This document shows positions 13,896-21,779 of a stretch of 23,927 bases of DNA, one piece after another. Every line of letters begins with the position of its first letter. Positions within the stretch are counted from its first letter, which is position 1. Where the stretch lies: NCBI GenBank assembly GCA_050288705.1, contig JBNKEI010000193.1:1-23927 (forward strand). The letters run 5' to 3'. The notes under the pieces were generated by a model. The model was not told the origin of the DNA and made no database searches. It was given only the letters and a program-made list of their open reading frames with translations. The DNA comes from JBNKEI01 sp050288705 (lineage in GTDB: Bacteria > Myxococcota > Myxococcia > Myxococcales > UBA5297). A program made the position numbers and the translations under genes.

Positions 13896-15362
13896 ATGCG
13901 AGGTCTTGGGCTCTGCTTTACTAACGTAGTCATTGTGATTTTCCTAGCTGGAGGTATTTTTATTTTTCAATGCAAACCAGATTTTCCGTTTAGTTGCTCC
14001 AGTAATGACGACTGCGGTAAGGGGTCGCACTGTGTTAAAGAATTGTGTGTTGTTGATTCCGATCGAGCATGCTCCGAAAATAATGGCGGTTGTGATGTTA
14101 ATGCGACGTGCGCACAGATTAATGGTTTGCCGGCATGTACCTGTAAACAAGGGTTTTCAGGGGACGGGTTAGTCTGTACTGATATTAACGAATGCTTGGT
14201 AAATAATGGCGGGTGCGATGGTAATGCAGCTTGTATAAATACCCAAGCTTCACATTGGTGTATTTGCAAGCCATGGCTTTTTGGTGACGGTCAGTCATGT
14301 CTATTGAATGGCCTTCAGCAAGGGGCCGCGTGGCCGATGGGTGGTGGAAATGCCCAGCGTACGAGGCAAAGTATCTATATAGGATCGCAAACTAATAGAC
14401 TAAAATGGTCTTTTTCTTCAGAACGTTCGGTGGATTCCTCTCCAGTTATTGATGCCAACGGTATTATTTATTTTGGAAGCTGTGATAAAAACCTGTATGC
14501 GCTAAACCCTAATGGAACAAAAAAATGGAGTTTTTATGCGGAAGGGCATATCCATTCCTCGCCAGCCATTGCTGCTGATGGCACAATCTATTTTGGAACA
14601 GTTGTGGATAATGAGAACAAGCTATACGCACTCAACCCTGACGGAACAGAAAAATGGTATTTTTATGCGCACCCAATTGCTTCTTCGCCTGCTATTGGAA
14701 ACGATGGAACGATTTATTTCGGAAGCGAAGATAACAGACTATATGCACTTAATCCCGAGGGAAAAGAAAAGTGGTCTTTTTCAACCGAAGGCCAGATTGC
14801 GTCTTCGCCCACCATCGGCACTGATGACGCAATATATTTTGGAAGCAAAGATAAAAAGCTGTATGCACTAAATCCTAATGGAAAAGAGAGATGGTCTTTC
14901 CCCACTGGGGGAGAGGTTGTGTCCTCGCCTGCTATTGGCGCTGACGGCACGATTTATTTTGGAAGCGAAGACAACAAGCTGTATGCGCTTAGTCCTGAGG
15001 GAGAGGAAAAATGGTCTTTCTCCACGGGAGGCCAGGTTCGGTCCTCGCCCGCAATTGGCGCTAATGGTGCAATTTATTTTGGAAGCAAAGATAAAAAGCT
15101 GTATGCACTAAATCCTAATGGAAAAGAGAGATGGTCTTTCTCCACTGGGGGAGAAGTTGTGTCCTCGCCCGCGATTGGCGCTGATGGTACGATCTATTTT
15201 GGAAGCGGAGATAATAGTTTGTATGCGATTAGTTCCGAGGGGGCAAAAAAGTGGTCTTTCGTAATTGGAAATTCCGACGATTCCTCTCCTTCCATTAGCG
15301 CTGACAGTGCAGTTTACGTTGGAACCGAAGACGGAAGACTATACGCATTTGGAGCTTGGTAA
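13896..15362 (+). CDS. Secreted EGF plus eight-blade PQQ-type beta-propeller protein
   Basis: GAGG at 13884-13887 lies eight bases before the ATG. Residues 10-25 are a hydrophobic export or anchor segment; IFQ-C26 is a poor lipobox, so lipidation is doubtful. Residues 34-51 hold a small Cys motif (CSSNDDC, HCVKELC). Two EGF-like modules follow at 59-94 and 100-135, both with NNGGC, the second starting DINEC as in calcium-binding EGF domains. After a WPMGGGNAQRT linker, residues 169-488 contain eight blades of about 40 residues of the form KWSF-x-SSPAIGADGTIYFGS-x-LYALNP. This is the BamB/PQQ-like propeller pattern, used mostly for protein contacts. It is probably a cell-surface binding protein. 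No dehydrogenase residues are evident. The frame stops just where a C-terminal domain should continue (15356-15628). Confidence 0.88.
   Translation: MRGLGLCFTNVVIVIFLAGGIFIFQCKPDFPFSCSSNDDCGKGSHCVKELCVVDSDRACSENNGGCDVNATCAQINGLPACTCKQGFSGDGLVCTDINECLVNNGGCDGNAACINTQASHWCICKPWLFGDGQSCLLNGLQQGAAWPMGGGNAQRTRQSIYIGSQTNRLKWSFSSERSVDSSPVIDANGIIYFGSCDKNLYALNPNGTKKWSFYAEGHIHSSPAIAADGTIYFGTVVDNENKLYALNPDGTEKWYFYAHPIASSPAIGNDGTIYFGSEDNRLYALNPEGKEKWSFSTEGQIASSPTIGTDDAIYFGSKDKKLYALNPNGKERWSFPTGGEVVSSPAIGADGTIYFGSEDNKLYALSPEGEEKWSFSTGGQVRSSPAIGANGAIYFGSKDKKLYALNPNGKERWSFSTGGEVVSSPAIGADGTIYFGSGDNSLYAISSEGAKKWSFVIGNSDDSSPSISADSAVYVGTEDGRLYAFGAW
14761..15240 (+). repeat. Two near-identical 240-base copies of a two-blade unit
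   Basis: Bases 14761-15000 and 15001-15240 align at a 240-base offset, and long stretches are identical or nearly so (for example around 14841-14920 versus 15081-15160). Within each copy two 120-base blades differ more from each other than from their counterparts. This indicates a recent duplication of a pair of blades. Confidence 0.85.
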
Positions 15363-15628
15363 CTGCTCCATCCGGTATGGCAATTCCTGGGATTATAGTT
15401 AGCATTTCTAGCGAAAATTCCGAGAAAGTAGTGGAAACAATAACCGATTCTTCTGGGCGATTTGAATTAGGAAGCATCGAGAATGGCACTTACCTGGTCA
15501 AGCCGCTACGACCAGGGTTCACCATTATTCCAGAAACAAAACCAGTGGTTGTAAATAATGCTAGCGTCTCCGCCGTGGATTTCCAAGCAGAACCGCATGA
15601 GCTACAAATACTTGCTGGAGTGCCTTGA
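15356..15628 (+). CDS. Carboxypeptidase-regulatory-like (CNA-B/SdrD-B type) domain, split off by frameshift
   Basis: This frame lies -1 relative to the propeller gene and overlaps its last seven bases. It reads VTAPSGMAIPGIIVSI, then TITDSSGRFELGSIENGTYLVKPLRPGFTI and NASVSAVDFQAEP. That is the standard layout of a prealbumin-like carboxypeptidase regulatory domain, which in related secreted proteins follows a propeller or repeat region directly. The only start in the frame is a TTG at 15356 with no ribosome binding site. There is no signal peptide, so the piece would not be exported on its own. I therefore think it was the C-terminal domain of the propeller protein, separated by a one-base indel near 15350. 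An assembly error is possible. Confidence 0.6.
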   Translation: MVTAPSGMAIPGIIVSISSENSEKVVETITDSSGRFELGSIENGTYLVKPLRPGFTIIPETKPVVVNNASVSAVDFQAEPHELQILAGVP

Positions 15629-15632
15629 TGCT

Positions 15633-15662
15633 GTTCTTCGGGTCAAATTGGACTAGAAGAAC
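15633..15662. terminator. Inverted repeat between convergent genes
   Basis: GTTCTTC at 15633-15639 and GAAGAAC at 15656-15662 form a seven-base stem, with an inner GTC/GAC pair around AAATTG. It lies between the convergent propeller-tail frame and the activator gene. There is no T-tract, so function as a terminator is uncertain. Confidence 0.3.
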
Positions 15663-15676
15663 GAGGATGAAATGGC

Positions 15677-17692
15677 TCAACTTCTTGGCACCTCAGCAAG
15701 TTCTTTGATTTCGCCATCGACAATGGTGAGCAAAAACAGAGGCTTGCTGGCTTCACGCTGGGCATTGAAAGAAGTAGAACCAGTCGCTCCCGGAAAGTTT
15801 CTTACTTTGAGAAGCGCATCTTTTACGGCTGCGCGAGTAGTTGGTTTTTCATCCTCTAAAATCATTCTGAGGATTTTTGCAGAATCGTAGCCGCTAGCTT
15901 CGAGCAGTGAAGGGTCTTTTCCTTGATGGACTTCTCGATATGCCTCTACAAAAGCTTTGGTTTCTTCGCGCTCAGAATTGATAAAGAATCCGTCGACAAA
16001 GACTGAGCACTCCACAAACTTGCCGCCTCTTTCTACTAGCTCGGGGAAGTTCCAGCCGTTTGCGCCCAGAAGCTGAATGGGCTTTCCTTGGCGAGCACTG
16101 ATGGCCTTGCTTACCTCCATACAAGTATTGGCGTTTATTTCTTCTACTGCCAGAGCAGGGGCTATCAGACCAATGTTGCGATGGTAATCAGGAATAAAGA
16201 GGGCGTCGAAGCCAATGGTAGGCAGTAAGTCTTTTTTAAGCGCCTCCAATAACTTGCGTCGTCGATAAGGGTTTTTTTCCTTCTTAATTATTTTAGCTCT
16301 ACGCTCTTTATAATCGCCCTTGCCTTTGATAAGGCGATATTCATCCACCAGTTTTTTGATGGTATTGCTGAAAGTAGTACGATCAGGTTCGTAGGTGGCT
16401 GTTCGGGTGACAATGGCATCTCTTGATTCGACCTCTTGTCGGAACAGAGTGGTCAACTCGGTGCCGTAGGGTATGCTTGGATAAAGAATGGCAAATTTTC
16501 CTAGTCCCTGAGTCTGTACCGCCCAATCAGCTAGGGCTTTGGCTTGGGCACTATTGGTAAGCATGTTGCGGAATACGTATTCGCCGGTTTCAGTAATATT
16601 TTCTGCTCGGGTAAGGGTGAGAAGAGGGGTTTCTAGTAATTCAGCTTCGGTTGCTGCATCCATTGCTTCGGAAGTAAGTATGGGACCAATGATGGCAATT
16701 ACTTGCTCGTCTTCTACCAAGGAGGCAACTGCCGATCGTGCCTGGGCTCCTTCTCCGACAGAATCTCGAACCACCAACTGAATACCACTACCTTGTAGCG
16801 CCAGTTTGATGCCAGCCATCACGCTCTGACCGTAATTTTGGAAACGACCAGAAAGCGGCAAAACTACTCCGATAGCGTTTGGTTTTACAATTTGTCGCTT
16901 CCCAATGCGGTCTTCCATTTGCCTGGCGTGCATTGACCAGGGACTAGTCGGGGCATCTTCCTGCAACTTACGGAGAGCTTCCAGAAGCCGAGGAGTGTCT
17001 CGCAAGTGGGCGTAAATCTTCGCTAATTTGTACTGAACTAGCGGCCAAAGCGGATTATCTACCGAGAGGCTTTCCGCTAACTTGGTAACATCGTGAAAGC
17101 TCACTTTGCTATCCAGTATTTCTTCTGCTCGTTGCTGGTACGCTCGAATTAATGCCGTATCGGGGTCTAAAATAGCCATTTCGGATTGCCAAAAAATGGC
17201 GTCGCGCCATTTCTGGGCACATTCGGCACCTTCGATTAGTAGCTGAATATTCTCCGATTCTCGAAGACTTTTTTGCTCGGAGGCTGCTTGGGAGAGTAGG
17301 GAGTAGCCTTCTGTGCAATCGTCTAACTTTAGAAGACAGATTCCCAACTTCCAGCTCGCTAAGTCCTTTTCGTGAAAATCGGGAAATCGTCGCAACAGGT
17401 CAGCAAACTGGGTACGAGCTTGTTCATAGTCACCCGAGTCCAATTGAGATTGCGCAACCTGAAATAGAACATCGGCTACTGCATAATTTTGGGCTGATTG
17501 CGCCGACAATTCATTGAGCATTTGCAAAGCTTTTTCGGAATTGCCTGCTGCTACCTGGCGCTCTGCTTCCGCTAGTTTCTCGCGCTCTTCGGGAGCCATG
17601 CTTGCTCTAGAGCGCGAGTGGGGAATGCAACAAAGAACCAGTGCTCCGAAAACAACCGGAATAATGTGCCTAACGTGCCTAATGTGGAGCAA
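15677..17692 (-). CDS. LppC/LpoA-like penicillin-binding-protein activator with TPR region
   Basis: The TTG start is supported by GAGGG five bases upstream. Residues 1-31 form a signal peptide (hydrophobic IIPVVFGALVLCC, then SRSRA as a likely cleavage site). No canonical lipobox is seen, unlike E. coli LpoA. Residues 35-270 contain TPR-like helix pairs (AGNSEKALQMLNEL, SGDYEQARTQFADLLRRFPD). From about 270 to the end there is a type 1 periplasmic-binding fold: AIGVVLPLSGRFQNYGQSVMAGIKLAL, IAIIGPILTSEAMDAA, FAILYPSIPYGTEL, FDALFIPDYHRNIGLIAP and SGYDSAKIL. LppC-type proteins stimulate bifunctional penicillin-binding proteins; an amino-acid-binding role is the alternative. It follows dnaJ by 25 bases and is probably the last gene of the chaperone operon. 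Confidence 0.82.
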   Translation of the reverse strand: MLHIRHVRHIIPVVFGALVLCCIPHSRSRASMAPEEREKLAEAERQVAAGNSEKALQMLNELSAQSAQNYAVADVLFQVAQSQLDSGDYEQARTQFADLLRRFPDFHEKDLASWKLGICLLKLDDCTEGYSLLSQAASEQKSLRESENIQLLIEGAECAQKWRDAIFWQSEMAILDPDTALIRAYQQRAEEILDSKVSFHDVTKLAESLSVDNPLWPLVQYKLAKIYAHLRDTPRLLEALRKLQEDAPTSPWSMHARQMEDRIGKRQIVKPNAIGVVLPLSGRFQNYGQSVMAGIKLALQGSGIQLVVRDSVGEGAQARSAVASLVEDEQVIAIIGPILTSEAMDAATEAELLETPLLTLTRAENITETGEYVFRNMLTNSAQAKALADWAVQTQGLGKFAILYPSIPYGTELTTLFRQEVESRDAIVTRTATYEPDRTTFSNTIKKLVDEYRLIKGKGDYKERRAKIIKKEKNPYRRRKLLEALKKDLLPTIGFDALFIPDYHRNIGLIAPALAVEEINANTCMEVSKAISARQGKPIQLLGANGWNFPELVERGGKFVECSVFVDGFFINSEREETKAFVEAYREVHQGKDPSLLEASGYDSAKILRMILEDEKPTTRAAVKDALLKVRNFPGATGSTSFNAQREASKPLFLLTIVDGEIKELAEVPRS

Positions 17693-17717
17693 TTTAACCC
17701 TCGATAACTATTGGTTT

Positions 17718-18851
17718 TTATTGGCTAAAAAGCTCTCGTACTTTCCCCCAGAAAGACTTGCCGTGAGGATAGCTTTCTGGGGTAGAAAGTGCTGCGAACT
17801 GTTCTAGCAGGCGTTTTTGTTCGCGGTTCAAATCAGTAGGGGTTTCCACAATTACGCGCACGTGCTGATCGCCCCTTCCAAAACCATTTAAATGAGGAAT
17901 TCCTTTTCCCTTGAGTCGCAGAATTTTTCCGCTTTGTATCCCCGAGGGAATTTTCATTTTTACGTTTCCGTCAAGAGTGGGAACCTCAATGGTTGCGCCT
18001 AATGCCGCGTCCACGAAGCTTATTGGTATTTCACACAATACATCGCTTTCTTCCCGCTGAAAAAGAGGGTGCTCTTGTACGTGCAACACTACATAAAGAT
18101 CGCCTGGCGGTCCTCCGCTTTCACCAGCTTCCCCTTCTCCGGAAATTCGTAAACGAGTTCCGGTGTCTACCCCGGGAGGAATTTTCACCATCAGAGAGGA
18201 TTCCGATTCCAATTTTCCCGTTCCACGGCAATTGGGGCAAGGATCAGACACTATTTTTCCGGTGCCATTGCACTGGCCGCATGGGCTGACCACCGAAAAA
18301 AACCCTTGGGTCATGCGTACTTCCCCTGCGCCTTGGCAGGTAGGGCAAGTTTTTAGCGAAGTGCCTTTTTTGGCTCCGGAGCCGTTGCACTCAGTGCATT
18401 GTTTTCGTCTGCGCAGGGAGATGTTCTTTTCTACTCCGAAGGCGGCTTCTTGGAACCCGATTTCTAGGTTGTAGCGTAAATCGGCTCCTCGGGATGACGC
18501 AGATCGTCCTCCTCTTGCTCTTCTTCCTCCGAAGAATTCGGAAAATAGGTCCCCGAAGATATCGTTGAATCCACCGAATCCACCGAATCCTCCCATGCCC
18601 TCAAAGGGGTTTCCACCCATTCCGGAATGACCAAACTGATCATAGCGGGCTCGCTTCTCGGAATCGGAAAGAACTGCATAGGCCTCGGAAGCCTCTTTAA
18701 ATTTCTCTTCCGCGGATTTGTCTCCCGGATTCTTGTCTGGATGGTATTTAAAGGCGGCTTTACGATATGCCGATTTTATTTCATCGGTGGAGGCGTTTTT
18801 TTGTACCTCCAATACTTGGTAATAGTCACGCTTCTCTGCGGCGGATGTCAT
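17718..18851 (-). CDS. dnaJ: Chaperone DnaJ (Hsp40, type I)
   Basis: The 377-residue protein has the full type I layout. The J domain includes the YHPDKNPG motif that triggers DnaK ATPase. A Gly/Phe-rich linker follows (FEGMGGFGGFGGFNDIF). The zinc-binding region has four CxxCxGxG-type repeats (CTECNGSG, CPTCQGAG, CGQCNGTG, CPNCRGTG), and the C-terminal substrate-binding beta domains end with the GRGDQHVRV region. It delivers unfolded clients to DnaK in the cytosol. The ATG at 18851 is preferred over a GTG at 18857, since AGGA lies eight bases before it and would be too close to the GTG. A gap of 158 bases separates it from dnaK, containing a weak AGAAG/CTTCT hairpin and a run of T on the coding strand, so partial attenuation between the two is possible. 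Confidence 0.97.
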   Translation of the reverse strand: MTSAAEKRDYYQVLEVQKNASTDEIKSAYRKAAFKYHPDKNPGDKSAEEKFKEASEAYAVLSDSEKRARYDQFGHSGMGGNPFEGMGGFGGFGGFNDIFGDLFSEFFGGRRARGGRSASSRGADLRYNLEIGFQEAAFGVEKNISLRRRKQCTECNGSGAKKGTSLKTCPTCQGAGEVRMTQGFFSVVSPCGQCNGTGKIVSDPCPNCRGTGKLESESSLMVKIPPGVDTGTRLRISGEGEAGESGGPPGDLYVVLHVQEHPLFQREESDVLCEIPISFVDAALGATIEVPTLDGNVKMKIPSGIQSGKILRLKGKGIPHLNGFGRGDQHVRVIVETPTDLNREQKRLLEQFAALSTPESYPHGKSFWGKVRELFSQ

Positions 18852-19009
18852 TGGCACTTTCCTACTGCCCCCTCAAAAAAAAGTACGCAAACTACTCAAA
18901 TTATTAGCGAAAATGTATTTATTCAGCGTCTGGTGTTCAACGCTTTGACGCAATATAACGCACGGGACGCACTTGGCAATCCCAGAAGAGCGCTTCTTGG
19001 AGAATCAGC

Positions 19010-20836
19010 TCAGTTTTCACTGGCGTCATTACTATAAACCAGGTCGGCAATGCGGTATGCGCTTCCTTCTAGCGCTTGGTAGGCAGACTTAATCTGCGAA
19101 AGATTTTCCGTACGTAGCGCATCCTTCATTGACTCGAGGTCCTTTTTGATGTCGTCGACGTCGGTTTGACTTAGCAGGTTGGAGTATTCTTCCAAACTTT
19201 TTTCGGCAGTATAAATTAAACCCTCGGCATTGTTTTTGGCTTCGGCTAGCTCTTTCTTTTTGCGATCGTCATCGGCATGGGTTTGGGCCTCGGAGATCAT
19301 TTGCTGGATTTCCTCTTCGGAGAGTCCAGAAGAAGCCACAATGCGGATTTGTTGCTGTTTACCTGTTCCCAGGTCTTTGGCGTAAACATGCACAATACCG
19401 TTGGCGTCAATGTCGAAAGTAACTTCGATTTGGGGCACCCCCCTCGGGGCTGGAGGAATTCCCACCAGTTCAAAGCGAGCCAGGGTCTTGTTATCGCTGG
19501 CCATTTCTCTTTCGCCCTGAAGCACATGGACAGATACTAACGGTTGGTTGTCCATGGCCGTCGAGAAGACCTGACCGCGTTTACAAGGGATAGTGGTGTT
19601 TTTTTCGATAATTTTGGTGAATACACCCCCTGCTGTTTCAACTCCCAGAGAAAGAGGGCTGACGTCTAGCAAAAGAACGTCTTTGACTTCGCCTTTCAAG
19701 ACCGCTCCCTGAATGGCAGCACCTACTGCTACCACTTCATCAGGATTAACTCCTTTGTGCGGTTCTTTGCCGAAGAACTTCTTGACCTGTTCTTGCACTT
19801 TGGGCATGCGGGTCATTCCGCCGACCAAGATAACTTTGTCTAGCTGCTGGATAGTAATGCCAGCATCTTGAATAGCAGTTTTGCAGGGCCCGATAGTCTT
19901 TTGAATTAAGTCTCCTACCAACTCCTCGAGCTGTTCTCGGGTAAAAGTATCGGTTAGATGCTTGGGACCAGTAGCATCGGCAGTGATGAAGGGAAGATTG
20001 ATTTCGGTCTCATCGGCGCTAGATAATTCGTGTTTTGCCCGCTCGGCAGCTTCTTTTAACCGTTGAAGAGCCATGCGGTCTTTTTTAAGATCAATCTTGG
20101 TTTCGCTAAGAAACTTTTCGCATAAATGGTCAATAATGCGCTGATCGAAGTCTTCGCCGCCTAGAAAAGTATCGCCATTGGTAGCCTTGACTTCGAAAAC
20201 ACCTGAATTGAGCTCTAGTATGGTGATGTCAAACGTGCCACCACCCAGGTCGTAGACTGCAATTTTTTCAGATTTAGACTCGTCTTGCTTATCCAGCCCA
20301 TAGGCAAGAGCGGCCGCAGTAGGCTCGTTAATGATACGCAAAACGTCAAGCCCGGCTATTCGCCCAGCATCTTTTGTGGCTTGCCGCTGAGCATCATCGA
20401 AGTAAGCAGGACAAGTGATAATTGCTTCCGAGATGGGTTCTCCCAAATAGTCCTCGGCGGTCTGTTTCATTTTTAGCAATACAAAGGCGCTAATCTCCGA
20501 AGGAGAATATTTTTTTGCCCTTACGTTAACCCATGCATCGCTGTTGTCGGCAGGCACAATATGGAAAGGAGTGGTTTGTGCAGAGCGTTTTACTTCCGGA
20601 GAATCATATTTTCTGCCGATAAGCCGCTTTACCATGAACACGGTGTTTTCGGGATTGGTGATTGCTTGGCGCTTGGCTATCTGGCCAATGAGGCGTTCCT
20701 CGCTTTCCGAAATCGCTACAATCGAGGGGGTAGTCCTACTACCCTCGCTGTTGGGAATGACAATAGGCTCGCCTCCTTCGAGAACGGCTACGCAGGAATT
20801 GGTGGTGCCAAGATCTATACCTATTACTTTGGCCAT
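19010..20836 (-). CDS. dnaK: Chaperone DnaK (Hsp70), short C-terminus
   Basis: The ATG at 20836 gives MAKVIGIDLGTTNSC, the standard N-terminus, with a GAGGT about ten bases upstream. A GTG four codons earlier is less likely. The ATPase domain shows IDLGTTNSC, the EPTAAALAYGLDK region, VYDLGGGTFDI and ILVGGMTRMP; the linker DVLLLDVSPLSLGVET leads into the substrate-binding domain, then the helical lid. It uses ATP cycles with DnaJ and GrpE to fold or hold client proteins. At 608 residues it is shorter than the usual 630-640. It stops right after the lid helices at YSNDASEN and lacks the disordered Gly/Gln-rich tail and final acidic motif. The other frames downstream do not encode that tail. 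It starts 18 bases after the grpE stop codon. Confidence 0.97.
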   Translation of the reverse strand: MAKVIGIDLGTTNSCVAVLEGGEPIVIPNSEGSRTTPSIVAISESEERLIGQIAKRQAITNPENTVFMVKRLIGRKYDSPEVKRSAQTTPFHIVPADNSDAWVNVRAKKYSPSEISAFVLLKMKQTAEDYLGEPISEAIITCPAYFDDAQRQATKDAGRIAGLDVLRIINEPTAAALAYGLDKQDESKSEKIAVYDLGGGTFDITILELNSGVFEVKATNGDTFLGGEDFDQRIIDHLCEKFLSETKIDLKKDRMALQRLKEAAERAKHELSSADETEINLPFITADATGPKHLTDTFTREQLEELVGDLIQKTIGPCKTAIQDAGITIQQLDKVILVGGMTRMPKVQEQVKKFFGKEPHKGVNPDEVVAVGAAIQGAVLKGEVKDVLLLDVSPLSLGVETAGGVFTKIIEKNTTIPCKRGQVFSTAMDNQPLVSVHVLQGEREMASDNKTLARFELVGIPPAPRGVPQIEVTFDIDANGIVHVYAKDLGTGKQQQIRIVASSGLSEEEIQQMISEAQTHADDDRKKKELAEAKNNAEGLIYTAEKSLEEYSNLLSQTDVDDIKKDLESMKDALRTENLSQIKSAYQALEGSAYRIADLVYSNDASEN

Positions 20837-20854
20837 GTTTACTTGCACCTCGAG

Positions 20855-21541
20855 CTAGTTTTTTGCAGGACCTTTGGAGATCAGCACAGTGGCAGGGCGT
20901 ATCAATCGCTCATGAAGAAAATATCCTCGGGCCACTTCCTTTATTACCATGCCTGACGGAAGATCGGATTCAACCGATTGAATGGCTTCATGAAATCGCG
21001 GATCAAACGGAGTGGATAGGGAAGTAAAACTTTTTACCCCAAATCGGGAAAGAGTGTCATCGAACATTTTTTTGGTAAGAGCAAGTCCTGATTGCAAGGA
21101 CTGAACATCGGCGCGATGTTGAGCGTGTTCTAGAGCTAGTTCCAAACTGTCCACAATAGGGAGAAGGTCACGTAGAAGCTGCTCCTGACTAAATTTGCGC
21201 TGTTCTTCTTTTTCGCGAAGGACCCGCTTTTTGTAGTTTTCTAAATCGGCCATTGCTCGTAATGACAATTGGCGCATTTCTTCGAGTTCTTGAGAGACTT
21301 GTCGATTATGCTCTTGGCTAGTTCCTAGCTCGGCTTCTCGTTTGCGAAGTTCCTGACGTACCTCTCCTAGCTGCGACTGTAAACGATTGCATTGGGAAAT
21401 ATTTTCTGGTGGCTTGGTCTTTTCGGTCGGCGGAGGCGATAGAGGCGGAGAAGCTGTGCAAAGTCTCTCCACGCTACGAAGGGCTTCTTCAATGGCGCTT
21501 TCGGGTATGGCTGCTTTTAAATCGCGCTTGGAATCGTCCAC
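20855..21541 (-). CDS. grpE: Nucleotide exchange factor GrpE
   Basis: The GTG start at 21541 is supported by AGGAG (21548-21552 on the + strand) seven bases upstream; the overlapping ATG four bases earlier is out of frame. The 228-residue protein has a disordered, Pro/Ser-rich N-terminus (about 1-50). A long charged coiled coil follows at about 55-135 (LGEVRQELRKREAELG, then EMRQLSLRAMADLENYKKRVLREKEEQ). The beta-rich DnaK-contact domain carries DLLPIVDSLELALEHA, FDDTLSRFGV and the closing PATVLISKG motif. It releases ADP from DnaK. It is the first gene of the grpE-dnaK-dnaJ-activator unit. No CIRCE element or clear heat-shock sigma promoter is visible upstream. Confidence 0.96.
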   Translation of the reverse strand: MDDSKRDLKAAIPESAIEEALRSVERLCTASPPLSPPPTEKTKPPENISQCNRLQSQLGEVRQELRKREAELGTSQEHNRQVSQELEEMRQLSLRAMADLENYKKRVLREKEEQRKFSQEQLLRDLLPIVDSLELALEHAQHRADVQSLQSGLALTKKMFDDTLSRFGVKSFTSLSTPFDPRFHEAIQSVESDLPSGMVIKEVARGYFLHERLIRPATVLISKGPAKN

Positions 21542-21565
21542 CCATTTCTCCTAGAGTACGAATAG

Positions 21566-21583
21566 ATTGTATTTTTGTACAAT
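21566..21583. promoter_or_regulatory. Inverted repeat in the grpE leader/promoter
   Basis: ATTGTA and TACAAT flank six bases, giving a perfect dyad 25-42 bases before the grpE start. On the minus strand the downstream arm could double as a weak -10 element. A weak TTGCTA (about 17 bases before TACAAA) could be the -35 box. This may be an operator replacing CIRCE. Confidence 0.35.
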
Positions 21584-21779
21584 TTCCCTTGCTTTCTAGC
21601 AACCAGGCTAAGAAGAAAGTTGGCTGTATGTGCAATAGGCAGAAAGGCGCGCCTTGTCCTTCTTGCCCTTTTCTTGCGGTAGCCCATAAAGTTTAATCAT
21701 ACTACGTCTTTAAGGAACTATCGGGGTGTGCCGAGAAAGATGTAGAATTGGCAGCTTAATTTAAAAAGGGGAAACATAA

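Noticed and set aside
15340..15362. Programmed -1 frameshift at the propeller end
   Set aside because: No X-XXY-YYZ slippery heptamer or downstream structure was seen, so an indel is more likely.
21542..21779. CIRCE operator or sigma32 promoter for grpE
   Set aside because: Neither TTAGCACTC/GAGTGCTAA nor a CTTGAA/CCCCAT pair could be found.
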